Shown: piece by piece, positions 12,601 to 24,000 of the stretch
How positions within the stretch are numbered: the stretch's first letter is position 1
Layout of the letters: every line of letters starts with the position of its first letter
NCBI GenBank assembly: GCA_902729315.2
Contig: LR746274.1
Span: forward strand, 8,450,537 to 8,514,536
DNA length: 64,000 nt
Reading direction: 5' to 3'
Source: Spirodela intermedia
Lineage: Eukaryota; Streptophyta; Magnoliopsida; Alismatales; Araceae
Program-made: the position numbers and the translations under genes
Notes under the pieces: model-generated
Told to the model about the DNA's origin: nothing
Database searches by the model: none
Seen by the model: only the letters and a program-made list of their open reading frames with translations

Positions 12601-14219
12601 TGTATATTTTTTCTCATACAATACAAAGAGGACATAGACTTCATTAACCCCTGTTAGAATCAACATTTTAAAATAGAAAAAAAATTCTGACTCTACGTTC
12701 AAACTTCATTCCAAATAAAGAGTGGATCCTTGTATAAAAGTTAGCAATTGTGATGTAACATAAAAATGTTGTCAAGAATTTTCTTTAAATTTTTTGATGT
12801 AACATAAAAATGTTATCGAGATTTGTACCTGGGTTGCTATCACCAAAGTGAATTGAGCAAAAAATGAAGGTCTTGTTTCAATCAACATCTCAGGAGATTC
12901 CTCCACAAACTTAGCTCCAACAGCATCATTCAACTCTTGTAGGAAATTGCACACAAATTTCGCTTTTGATTCTCCAACACTTTGTTTATTCACTGGCCAC
13001 GTAGGACGAAACGTTCAGGCATAAATTGAAGAATAAAACAAACAAACTGCCAAAAGATGGAAAAGCAACAGTCTGGCAAAAACAAACCCATGAAATTGTT
13101 TCCAAGATCTCCAATGTCCACCTTAGAGCCATCAACAATTGTGACACTTCCAACACCACCAAGAACAAGGTTTTTCAAAGTTTCACTCCCAGTAGGGCCA
13201 CAATTGAGTAGACAGACATTGGCTTTCTCAAGTGCCGCCTGCCCCTGGTCGCCCCAAATCCTGTGCAATAAGCATTAAATGGTAAAAAGAAAAGGGAAGG
13301 ATGCATCCCAAAACGTGACTAGAATAATACAAAATAATGTACTATCCTCACTTTCTGTTGACAGAATTATGTATGAATGCAATGAAAAAATAATTTATCA
13401 ACTCGATCAAAATAAGAAATATGTGACTCCTATCAGAAACAATCAGACAAGCATTACGAACTTTTAATGTTCAAAACCTTGCATGACAGACAAGGAAAAT
13501 TTATGAACCCTATACTCGATGACCATCAGCAATCTTTGAATGTCCTTGCACATCAATCAAAAGGAAGATCCTTCCAGAGTTCCAAGCAAGCAAGAACTAG
13601 ACAAAACAAACTGCCGCACAGTCACTATACATGGGATGCGCAGAAAATGATCAAGCTTGAAGTTCCAGACATAACACTACAGATTAGGATCAATTCTGAT
13701 GGAACTTTACAAGCAAAGAACATATCAGTCGCCCAATCAACCCAAAGACTGCTCGCCCTTTTGATTGAAAAGTAAAAGCCTCAGCCTAGACCAGTACATG
13801 AGGCCAAACTCTAGAAACTGTTTTTCCCCCCCAATGTCAAAACAGTACAAGGCACAGTCTCGACCACAAACGTCCTCTCTCTCTCTCTCTCTCTCTGTTA
13901 TTCCCCTTTCAGGAGGCTAGTCCGCAGTAAATGCCACCGGATTAGCTAAAAACCCGCATACGATTCCCAGAAAGCAAGCGCCTGATCACGCCGTGACTCG
14001 CCAAAAAGCCAATCGGGAATCCTCTCTCGTCCCCGAAAGCGCATCCGACGGTAGCTGCGGAGGATGAGGAGCCATGCGGAATGTCCAACTGAGGCGCATT
14101 CGTCCTCCGCAAACCATGGGAACAAGGGCCTGAATTTCAGAGGAAACTCCGAGAAGATAGCACCAAGGACAGACGTACCTGAGCTGACGATCGTACTTGT
14201 TCTTCGTTTCCCCTGCCAT
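6622..14219 (-). CDS. AXR1: NEDD8/RUB-activating enzyme E1 regulatory subunit AXR1 (APPBP1)
   Basis: AXR1 pairs with ECR1 to adenylate NEDD8/RUB for cullin modification, and so controls SCF activity and auxin response. Fourteen minus-strand exons: 14219-14179, 13260-13088, 12992-12829, 11728-11618, 11517-11438, 11313-11163, 11081-10988, 10187-10099, 9144-9071, 8979-8817, 8169-8084, 7256-7173, 7064-6884, 6705-6622. All junctions are GT-AG and all phases agree, giving 524 codons plus TAG. This is near the usual ~540 residues. The N-terminus [20 protein letters not shown] and [19 protein letters not shown] mark the ThiF/E1 adenylation fold. [20 protein letters not shown] and the C-terminal [12 protein letters not shown] are family signatures. 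The catalytic cysteine belongs to ECR1, so its absence here is expected. The gene looks intact. Confidence 0.96.
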
Positions 14220-14680
14220 TCCCTCTCCCTTTCCCCACAGGGACCGGAGAGAGAGAGAGAGAGAGAGAGATGAGTGTGGAACCTCGAGAGAGAAGGGGGA
14301 CGCCGGAGTTCTTTAACTTAAAAAAGAGAAAGGAATCATCGCACCGGACGCTGCCCCTGACGTACTTTCCTAGCGGAATATCGTTATCTTTAACTCTTTA
14401 AATAATTATTTCTAAAAAAACTTTGGGGCCCACTCGGCCACGCTCTATATTTATTACGTATTTTTATGCTATTAAAAAATAAAATGAATCCATCACACAT
14501 AAAACATTCCTAATGTCTAGCTCGGGCCTTGGTATATCATGCTTAAAAAGGAAGGGCCCAAATTTAGTACATCTGTGATGGGCCCATTAATGAGCCAGTT
14601 AGGACCCATAACCCATCCCTATTTCGGGCTTCATAAGAAAGCCCATTAGATATAATTCAGAAGAAGCCCATAAACATTTC
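14220..14680 (-). promoter_or_regulatory. AXR1 5' flank: GA-repeat leader and site II-type motifs
   Basis: A (GA)n tract at 14247-14271 lies in the leader just upstream of the ATG. A weak TATA-like AAATATAGAG (minus) sits near 14447-14455. From 14530 to 14680 several GGGCCC/TGGGCC/AGCCCA motifs cluster. These match the site II (TGGGCY) elements bound by TCP factors in plant housekeeping promoters. No transcript start can be fixed from sequence. Confidence 0.4.
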
Positions 14681-14699
14681 TTCTGGTCATGTGCTTGTG

Positions 14700-14703
<4 letters not shown>

Positions 14704-14750
<47 letters not shown>
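14704..14750. repeat. (TC)n microsatellite
   Basis: An uninterrupted TC run of about 23 units, followed by imperfect CT sequence to about 14765. It separates the AXR1 upstream region from the left LTR. Confidence 0.95.
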
Positions 14751-14755
<5 letters not shown>

Positions 14756-14807
14756 CTTCTATCTCTAAACTATGTCTGAGATGCTAGAGGCCATGTTTGG
14801 AGAAGAA

Positions 14808-15145
14808 TGATGAGACCCACTGATTTCAAGGAGGAAGTATCAAAATCCAATGAGAAAGATATCTAGATCGATTAAGGGAGAAAAAAGAGGATATTTATTG
14901 ACGATATATTGTAATTAAAGAACACACTTAAAAAGACAAAAGGAAAAGATTAAGAAAAATCTGAAGAAAGGGTTCCTTTGAAAACAATGACCACTTTAAG
15001 AGGGTTAATCTCCAATAGGGTTCTCACTAGGAATTACTTTTCTCTCTCTATAACTACAAACCTTGTTGAATCACATTTTGATTGCAAGATGCCATGAACA
15101 ATTCTACCTTTTAAATTAGATACTTCTATGATATGTTGACGATCA
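14808..15145 (-). repeat. 3' LTR of the Ty3/gypsy element
   Basis: On the plus strand it starts TGATGAGACCCACTGATTTC and ends at GACGATCA. It aligns along its whole length with the right LTR through GAGGAAG, AAAAGATTAAG, GAAAATC, GTGACCACTT (right copy), GGGTTCTCAC and ATATGTTGAC. Divergence is substantial, with many point changes and small gaps, so insertion is not recent. Confidence 0.8.
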
Positions 15146-15774
15146 AGTTCGTGTCATTGATTGATGATTCCTAGTTGTCATTTTACCTCCTATAACATGC
15201 AGCATGATGAGCTTTCTCATATAAACATCATGAGAGCAATAGTAAGTGATGTCTCAAACAAAGATAGAATAAACAACATAGCCAAAGTGTACATCTTGTA
15301 ACTTCATGTCTACATGAGCCTTTGTATGAGCCTTCATATTTGGATAAAATGTTGTTTGGCTTGCCTTGGTACTTTGTCTGTTTCTTGTGGATGTATTTCC
15401 ATGACATCTTTACTTAGCTTAGAATCTCAATATTCGAGTATGATTGGGGAATCTATAAATAATCTTGAAAGATGCGATATTTGTAAAAGAGTGATAGTTG
15501 GTTTTGTGTTAAAATTTGGCCTAATTGGGCCGCGTACTCCATTATTTAGGAAGATCGTTGGTGAAACGCCTTATGTAGATCTTGATCCCATAATTTACCA
15601 CCTTTTTTGCATAATATCTAGGGATGATAGTCACTACTGTGATATATAGAAAGGTCATCTATATTCTAAATAGCTCCCTCTATAAATTACTCATAAAAAT
15701 TCATGCACGATATGTCAAGATAGAGGTTAAAATCTCATGCAAATGAATGATATTACAAAGAAAAACCTTTATGA

Positions 15775-16106
15775 TGTTTGAAAGGGGAGAAATGAATATA
15801 TTTGATCAGTCAATTGACAACCACAAAATGACACTAAATCCATCTGAATTTAGTAATCCTTTCATAAAATCCATATAAATGTGGTGCCAATTTTTTTTCT
15901 AGGATGACAAGTGGTTGGAGGAAGCCAACTAGAGATAAAGTGTTTGAAAGGGAGAGAAATGAAAATATTTGGTCAGTTAATTGACAAACACAAAAATATG
16001 ATATTAAATTCATTTGAATTTAGTAATCCTTTCATAAAATCTATAAAAGTGTTGTACCAATTTTTTTCTAGGATGGCAAGTGGTCGAAGGAAGCCACCTA
16101 GAGATA
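15775..16106 (-). pseudogene. Ty3/gypsy integrase relic, internally duplicated
   Basis: A 166-bp unit occurs twice in tandem (15775-15940 and 15941-16106). On the minus strand each resembles the integrase core pattern MDFI.GLP.S.G...I.VVVDRL.KY.HF, here seen as YGFYERI or MDFMKG, then LSIN.LIKYIHFSP. Stops interrupt both copies. Confidence 0.7.
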
Positions 16107-16903
16107 AAGTATCTATCTTACTCTACTGATTGAGAGGACAAAGTTGTACATATTATTAAATTATCTTTTTCATCCCCAATGAGTATATATTTTACCTAAT
16201 TATTTTATATTTCTAATGAAACATAACTACTCGCCTATTATTGAGTCATGAAATTTATGTAAAATTAAATCTATGAGCATGGATTCATTTGATAGTACTA
16301 ATCATCTCTAACATAAAAGATGGTCGTGTTGTAGTCAAAATCTTTGGAAGTTCTCTAGATTTTACTATAATTCACTAATAATTATTTTTAGCAACATGTT
16401 TGCTTGATTCTCTCATGCAATCAAATCTAGATTGAGCAATTGTAGCCATGTTACTTTAGTTGATTGGAGCTTCATGTCACTAGATTTTTGAGACAAAGTA
16501 TTATTGCCAAATTTTCAACTTTGGCCTTGTACTGAATCTCAAATTTTTTAACAACCACCTCTGATCCTCAAGTACCAATTATGTCATTGCTCTAAGAAGA
16601 CTTTAAATTATGTTGACTTGTGTAAATGATAAATATTTTTCCTAATAAATAATGTCTTTATTTCAACACAATGAATACCACAATTATTTCATGCTCATAA
16701 TTTTTTTTAATTTATTTGATGATGAAAATGTATGACTGAAGAATACAATGTGTTATTGACACTACATGAGTATTGCTCTAACCTTGATGTGGTATGTGTC
16801 AGTTTCTAATTCAAAAGGCACTAAAAATATATGAAAGTGTCACTACATATGTTGTTGTCATTATTTTCTTATGATGTTGGAAAACCGTCTCATCAACTTA
16901 CTC

Positions 16904-17680
16904 CTAAAGGAACACATTGCTATTATATATCCAACCATACCCAAAAAAGTAATTATATATGGTCAAGCCCATATATTCTTGTAATTCTCTCATATTTGTA
17001 GGAGATAAATTTTTCGACACCACTTGTTTTTCTCTTGTTTCATCTTTACACATTTGGTGGAGACTCACTGTCCCACTAGTCAATTTTATCCTACCCAAAT
17101 GCACACCTTTTGAGTTAATGTGTAATTGATGTTCTAAAGTAGAGAGAAAACCTAGAATAGGTATTGCATGCATGTTTTCTTGTTGGAGTTGAAAATAAAA
17201 ATGTTTTCAAAGAAGAGTAGAGCTAATTTTTCAAAGAATTATCAAAATTATGCAATTCATGAGAGTTTGAAAGGTCATTGAGATTTTGAAAAGATTGAAA
17301 TAATGATGAGAAAAAACTTAGTATCCCTCTTGTGTTTAGAATGCTATCTTGAAGATGTCTTCTTCTTTTATTTGAATTTAATGATACTCTAACTTTAGAT
17401 CAATCTTGGAAAAAATGGTGTCATGGAATTCATCAATCAATTCTTCAACAAATAAGATCATAAATATGTCTAAAGATCATGAGTTTATTGATTGTGTGGT
17501 AGTTCAAATAAAAAATTCACAAGCCATCTTCTTTACCAAAAGTGTTAGGCTTGAATAAGAATTGGTGGATTGCAAGATGATGCTTGCGATGCACATCTCT
17601 CAGATGAATCACTCAATTTCCTCCTAAATGTGAGGATAACAAAAGTCTATATTATTGATAAGTTTGGAGTTGGGTTCGTC
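16904..17680 (-). pseudogene. Ty3/gypsy reverse transcriptase relic
   Basis: The minus strand, read across stops and shifts, shows the conserved N-terminal RT context (YPHI.EEIE, then SSLTLLVKK and FSKIDLK.EYH near 17640-17300). It then shows the thumb region in a single frame at 17173-16904: LSTLEHQLHINSKG, then NMRELQEYMGLT.YN.FFGYG. This matches the family pattern L..L..HQL..N.KKC and KELRGFLGLTGYYR. The catalytic YIDD segment is not recognisable. Confidence 0.75.
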
Positions 17681-19201
17681 AATTCTCTTTTGGGTGGAAG
17701 TTGGTTAATCTCTTTAAATACCTTCAAAAATTAAATTTGAAGATATGTTTCCTAGGTTCTTGTGACATAGGTGGCTTAGTGTACATTCATGGCTTTTGGT
17801 GTGACCTAATATAATTTCATCAGAGGCTTGTTCCTTTAATTAATAACTTTGATAACAATTTCAAGGAAACACCTTGTCGATTTGGTTGAGAATTAGCTTG
17901 AAGGTCCTCATGTTGTTGGTATGTTAGAAGTGATAGGGTTCTCTATTCCATATCTAGTTCACTTTTTTTCATACTATTCATCCATTCATATTCAAAGATC
18001 TATGTTTGCTAGTGGGAAAAGTAAAAAATCTTCTATTATTATAAACAATTGTAGTTTGATCAAACTGCCTTGGCAAATTCTTTTACTTTCCACTTTGCCT
18101 CAAGTGATTTGGTGCTTCAATCTATCTTGAGATAAAATTATTTCTCTTTGATGTAGCTTCAAAATTTCAAGGTGTAAGATGACGATTCCATGAAATTGAT
18201 ATTAATTGTGAGCTCTTATGTGTAAAATCTCCAAAAAAAATTGTCTGACCACTAGATTTTGTAACCCAAGTTGATAGTGATGTCCTTGGGAATACTTCTC
18301 ATTACACGAGAAGCACAAAACTTGAGTGTGTTGGGCTTGGATCTCTGAGGGTGATTGAATTTTTCTTAGAGCTTGCCCTTTATGGATTGTACTTGTTCCA
18401 TCTTTGCCCCCCTTGGGTTCTCCTTGTTAGGTAGAAAAACATTTGAGATCTTTTTAGGGGCAGAGGAAATAATCTCAGTTTACCTAAGGAAACAAACTTT
18501 AGTTCCAAACATCTCAAAGGTATTTTCAAAGATTAATTCAATAAAATTTCCAATTACTGCAACCATTAACTTGAATTTTCTCAATAATCTGCGTCAAAAT
18601 CTTACTATTCAATTTCTAGGAAGTGTTAGCAGAGGGACCCCGACTAATTATTGCTAAAATGTGCCAAGAGTTGATTGCAAAAGGTTATCCTAATTTTTTA
18701 AACATTCTTGCTCCGCCATCCATTAAAACCAGGTGAAGGGTTTGCCCTCAAGACTCATTCCTACATCAATTAATTTCCTAGGTCTTATCAGCCGGTGTAC
18801 TGAAAAATATAATTCAACACAAAAAACCCATCCCCTTAGTTTTCACCAGTAAAAGGAGCATTTTGAGCTTATGTGCGCCATACCATGGTTCAAATTTTTT
18901 TCTTGATTGTAACTGGCAGCTGCTGTCGATTCCTCTTGGGGTAAATCGTGAAGGAGATGCCAATATCATGGGAACAGTCCTCCCTGTTGACAAAAAAAGT
19001 GGAGTTGACCAACCTCGACTGGACGCCTTCTTCTGGGTTGTACGTGGTAGATGATGTCTGGGTTGAAGATGAAACTCTTGAACAGCTTCAGGAAGGTAGC
19101 CACGTCTTGTTTGATGTCAGGCAGATCCTGACAGAGTTCATCGACCTCCTTTTCCAGTTATTTGACTTTACTATTTGATTTGGGTGGATATGACAAAACT
19201 T

Positions 19202-19215
19202 AGCTCTAATACTCA
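19202..19215 (-). other. Retrotransposon primer binding site (tRNA-iMet type)
   Basis: The minus strand reads TGAGTATTAGAGCT, close to the plant consensus TGGTATCAGAGC. It begins two bases inside the right LTR, at the expected place. It fixes the element's orientation. Confidence 0.7.
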
Positions 19216-19217
19216 TA

Positions 19218-19562
19218 TGATTAGACCAACTGATTTCGAGGAAGAAGTCTCGGAATTTAGGGAGAGAAAGATGAACAGATTGACAGAGGGAAAAGAATGT
19301 TTATTGATGATAGCAGGATTAAAGGACACAATTGAAAAAAAAAAAACAAGAAAAAGATTAAGGAAAATCTCGAAAGAGGATTCTGTTGAAAAGTGGTGAC
19401 CACTTCGCGAGGGTCGATCCGAGAGGGTTCTCACCGAGAACTATCTTTACTATTCTCTCCCCCTACCCTTACGGGGCCCTGTACAAGATATTTTGACTGC
19501 AAGACGCCCTGAACAATTCTACCCCTTTTACTTGGATACTTCCGTAATATGTTGACTGAACA
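19218..19562 (-). repeat. 5' LTR of the Ty3/gypsy element
   Basis: It starts TGATTAGACCAACTGATTTC and ends GTTGACTGAACA on the plus strand, so the transcribed (minus) strand begins TGTTCAGTCAAC and ends in TCA. It is the partner of 14808-15145 and adjoins the primer binding site. Confidence 0.8.
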
Positions 19563-19929
19563 ATGCATCAAACAATGGGGGATTTCGAGGTCAAAATATT
19601 ATTAGTTGCAGCTGCATTCATCGAATGCATAGAATTCAGTCTCCGTCTTCCACCTAGAGAGGAAGAGAGATTTCTTCTTGAGTGGAATAAGAGAGAATTT
19701 TCTGCAAATCCAGAGAGCCAATAGATCAGCAGCCATAAATATATGCATGATGCATTGTATGATGACAGGATAATCCACACAGACGCAAGCTTTTTCTTTC
19801 TATATCCGGCCAAATGATTACAGGATCAGTGCACCATCACAATATACTAATTACAAGAGCCGTAGGCGATGGGGGAAAAAGAGGAGAAATTCAGTTCTAC
19901 GGAGAAAACGACTTCCCTTGCAGGCCGGA
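19563..19929. other. Intergenic stretch, no gene seen
   Basis: AT-rich sequence between the retrotransposon and the stop codon of the small minus-strand gene. It probably holds that gene's 3' untranslated region. No repeats or recognisable domains are seen. Confidence 0.5.
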
Positions 19930-20352
19930 TCAGTGGACGAGCAGCAAATCTGGATTGAAGGCACCGAGAGACGGAAAATCAGCTGCGTCCTGCCCCGCAG
20001 GACTGACGGGAACCAGGATCATGGCCTTGGCGGCGAGAAGCTTCTTCCTCTGGGGGAAAATCGGACCGCTAACTCCAGTCAAGAAGCACGGGAGGCCGTC
20101 AGCGGCGGGGATCGGGGGAGAGGTGACGGTGGCTTCCGCATCGACGGCAGATGAGGAGGGAAGCGGGGAAAGGCTATCCTGATGGCGGCCGTGGTCGCCA
20201 TGGAGGAAGATCCCACCCCTTTGCCCCATGAGGGAGCTTCTCCGGGAGTCCCGGAAGCGCGCGAGGGCCCCCGGCCGGAGGAACCTGTGGATCCTCTCCT
20301 CGATCTTGGACGCGGAGACGGATCTTCCAGTGCTTCTCATCTTCTCCTTCAT
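19930..20352 (-). CDS. Conserved plant protein of unknown function with RFLRPGALA motif, 140 aa
   Basis: A single-exon GC-rich frame. The frame stays open further upstream, but that part translates mainly the CT-repeat leader, so the first Met after it (20352) is preferred: MKEKMRSTGRSVSASKIEER. The segment ASKIEERIHRFLRPGALAR, then FRDSRR, is basic and resembles a short motif I recall from unnamed plant proteins. The rest is low-complexity, Pro/Ser/Ala-rich, with no transmembrane segment or known domain. It is transcribed divergently from the complex I assembly factor gene. Function is unknown; I cannot assign one. Confidence 0.65.
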   Translation of the reverse strand: MKEKMRSTGRSVSASKIEERIHRFLRPGALARFRDSRRSSLMGQRGGIFLHGDHGRHQDSLSPLPSSSAVDAEATVTSPPIPAADGLPCFLTGVSGPIFPQRKKLLAAKAMILVPVSPAGQDAADFPSLGAFNPDLLLVH

Positions 20353-20359
20353 GGCGACG

Positions 20360-20399
<40 letters not shown>

Positions 20400-20483
20400 A
20401 GCGGGAAAACAGGTAGGAGGAAGAAGAGGAATCCGTTTGAGAACCGCCTTGAGATCGAGAGAGGGAGAGAGAACATGGGTTGA

Positions 20484-20492
20484 ATATATATA
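20484..20492 (-). promoter_or_regulatory. TATA box of the small minus-strand gene
   Basis: CTATATATATTCAACC on the minus strand, about 130 bp upstream of the ATG at 20352. The leader between them is made largely of CT/GA repeats (20367-20395 and 20490-20520). Confidence 0.55.
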
Positions 20493-20716
20493 GAGAGAGA
20501 GAGGGAGAGGGAGAGAGAAAGGGATAGGCGGGAAAGACCAGTTTAAAATGGGGAAGGTTCCAGCGTCTTGGAAATATCCCCCTATAATAAATAAATAGTT
20601 TACATATACCCTCCACGGAGCAATGTAGGGACATATCTATAACATTGAGGTTTGTTATACAAAAACATCCCAATGAGGATGTTTCAGAATAATACATATT
20701 TATGTGGTAGGATAAG

Positions 20717-20725
20717 TATAAAAAC
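20717..20725 (+). promoter_or_regulatory. TATA box of the NDUFAF2-like gene
   Basis: TATAAAAAC on the plus strand, 314 bp upstream of the ATG at 21039. The TATA boxes of this gene and its divergent neighbour are only about 225 bp apart, so they share one intergenic promoter region (roughly 20455-20750). Confidence 0.5.
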
Positions 20726-21038
20726 TATATGATACAGTCGATCTCACCTTGACGCCTATCTCAGTGGGGCGATCACAGCTGCGTCGAGGGGAGATTGCTC
20801 CGGAGGAAGAGAGGCGAAGGCGGGGAAGGGGAAGGGGGAAGGGAAGCGGAAGGGTTGAGTTGAAGAAGATGGTCGTATTCTGAAATTGACTGTGTTCGGA
20901 GGGGGGAATCTCCTGATTTCGGCAGACGGGTCTTCTCGAGGGATTTCTCTACATCTGAACCTTGTACTTGTTGATGTGGTAAGGGGGAAATGGTACTAAG
21001 TTGAAGACAAGGTGCGAGGAGAAGCCGGGGAGGAGACG

Positions 21039-24000
21039 ATGTCGAAGCTTTTCTCGAAGGTTGCAAACTTCTTCAGCTCCCGGTCGCTGGTGGGAGTGGA
21101 CAAGGTCGGCAACCGCTACTTTGTGAGGAAGGAGGAGGTCGACGGTGCCTGTGAGTCACCATTCTAATCGTGATTATCTCTCCCTCATGTCTCTGTCCTT
21201 CTGTACCTTTTTTGATCGGGGAATCTTCGCCTTTTGCTCTTAGGAATTTTCACTACCTGAAATTTTTAGGCTTTATTTTTTTCTGTCGTCCGTTGTCCTG
21301 ACCTCTCTTTCTGTCTATAACTATCTTGGTTTATCTAGCACAAAAATTTTAGGCTTTTTTCTTGAAAACTTCTGCGAACAGATGGTGGCCATTATATTTG
21401 ATTCCTAACTATGCGATCTGATGACGATGATGTTGACATTGTCAAGGGCGTAAAGTGATTCAGTTTGTGTTGTGTGAATAATCCGGGGCATTCTTGTGAG
21501 TGGACATATAGACGAGTGAGGACTTATTTTTGAACTCTTTATTGCGGCAAATGGAATTCCAGCCTTCATTTGAGAAAGGTTTCTCCGTGACATTCTCAAG
21601 ATACGTGTGCTTATTGATGATGACGGTAATGATGACAGTGTAAGTAGAAGTAAGCTGATTCTGATTCTATTGTATGATCTAAGATTTTTCTTTCATGGAA
21701 GAAAGTAGAAATGCACGAGTATTTATTAGGATAGTCTTCACCTGACTCTTTTACCTCTAGGCTGTTAGCCATCTGAGAAACGTTTCTGCGAATTGTTGAT
21801 GTTGATGATGATGACACAATAATGATAGCTTTGTAAAGGGGCGCAAGGCAACTTGTTTGTGATGTACGCAATATCTCACCTGCTTGGAACCTCAAACTGA
21901 ATAGCTTTTATTGAGCCCACTAGTTGATAGGTCATAAAAACCATAAGCGTGCAATGCTGAGCCTAGATCACACACAAGAGCTGACTATCAATTAAATTTT
22001 ACAGTTCATAAAGATCACAACTAGTTTTAGTCCTTTCCTGTTAAACAATTATTTACAATGCATCCTTGCATCCGCCTAATTCCTAGGAGTAATGTTACTT
22101 GTTGGACTGCTCAATGATTATATTTATGAGATGTTGATTCACAATAGTGGAATAGGCAGTATTGAAAAATGTCTGGGAAGTAACCTCCTCAATTTTTTCC
22201 AGTCATGGGTCATAATTGGAATACTTTTTTACTAGGCTTAATAGAAATCAATACTCTCTCAAGTTTTAACTTCATGACATTCAAAACATTTCGACTTATA
22301 AGTTCTGCATTTTACCTGACTATTGAGAGAATTTTTTGTTGTAAAATGTAGCTTAGATTGTTATTTTCTTCCATGGCGTTCTGTGGGATGTGCAGACATT
22401 TCTCTTGCAGCAGCATCAAGTATTTAACATATACATTGCTTAAAAGCGGATATTGTCGATTTATTTCTCTAGTTCTGTCTGAGGATCTTGTTTTCTGATC
22501 TTAACTATGTATGGCAGTGAAGGAGAAGCGCTGGGTAATATTCAAAGGAGAGGATGATCCCACTTCGATTCCTGGTTAGTAGTATGCAAACTATAGTTCA
22601 TTTATTGCTAGCTTCTCTTGTCAACTCTGGTTTGCTCTGATTTTTTTCTGAAGCTGAAGAACTTTCTTCATGATCACATCAGTTGATTTCATTAATGACA
22701 GACCTCCAATTGAAAAGTAACCATTCAAATTAGATAATGGATTCTTAACGCATGGAATGTTTTGTTTATTTGCTTTGCTTATTTTGTTTGTCGACATCAT
22801 TTGTATATGGTTTTTGTTTGTCTGAACAGTTGATTGAGCCAAAGTAAATATAATGTTCTAGCCAAGTGATTTTTCTGCCTTTCAAACTCTTCTGGCCTTA
22901 TTAGTTGTGGATACATGTGATTGTAGTTGAGTGGATATGCTGGCTGAATGGACAACGGAAGAAAGCTCCTTCTCCTGAGGCAAGGATAGTGATTATCATC
23001 TTCCGTTTTAACTGAACTCTATGAAAGATTTTTGCATTTCCCCAACTAATTCTTCCGCATAATCCTCATTTTTCATTATTATTGAATGAAAATCACAAAA
23101 CTCAGGGGGTCTTTGTGACAATGTTAGTGATCACTGAATGTGCTGTAACTTAACATCTTGCATTGTTCCATATGTTTTCAACATAATTGCCAAAAAACTA
23201 TATTAGATAGGTTGGTACACTATCATATGGTCACTTCACATATTTAGCAATGCCTTTTGGATCAACTCTAACTTGCTCCCTGAAATTCAATTGTCATAAG
23301 ACTATTAGTCAAAAGTTTTTATGAGCATAAAAACTTTTCTATACCTTAATTTTAGGGTTCTGCCAAACTAATTCATTGTAACATATTAGAAGGAACTTAT
23401 TGCAAATATTTTGTATTATTGTGAAATTTATAAAAAAAGTATGTTGGAGGGTCTATTATGGGATGGGCATCTTCAACTTCGGGAAGACAGTACCTTAATT
23501 GCTGCTCTCTTGATGGAATGAATCTTTTGCTCTCATGTCCAAACGCTGGAAAATCTCTATTACTCTCTTTATTTAGGAAACCATGTTTCAGATGGATCTG
23601 CTTTAGATGAGACAAAAGAATGATCACAGCTTCAGACATAATCGTCTTCCAAAGAGCTGAAGAGGCTATTTAATATAAGTAAACTCAGTTGTGTTCATCC
23701 TTTTGTTTAAGTCAAAATCCCATCACCACAATCTATCATATTTTTTGTTTTTTTCTCTTCTCACGTATGGTCTTTAAGCAACGTAATATGCTGGTTTTCT
23801 TCTTGTAACTTCCAAAAATTTATCTTTTACAATCACTTTGTTAGTTCATGTTTGATCGCAGTTTTTTTTGTCAAAATGAAATATAGTTCAATGGTAGCCA
23901 CTGCAATTGTTTTTGTGGTGCTTATCTTCAGGAAATGCTTGAGCTGGAGGCAAGACGTGAACGTCTCAGAATAAATATTGAATGTAAGCATCTCTCAATT

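Larger units (their letters stand above)
14808..19562 (-). mobile_element. Degenerate Ty3/gypsy LTR retrotransposon, minus orientation
   Basis: Two ~340-bp direct repeats (14808-15145 and 19218-19562) bound about 4.07 kb. A tRNA-iMet-type primer binding site adjoins the right repeat on its inner side, so the element reads right to left. Relics of reverse transcriptase (about 17680-16904) and integrase (about 16106-15775) lie in the expected order. 18300-19160 is the position for gag; only a vague zinc-knuckle-like remnant is seen near 18260-18320. All frames contain multiple stops and shifts, so it is dead. No clear 5-bp target-site duplication is seen (AAGAA left, ATGCA right). Confidence 0.85.
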
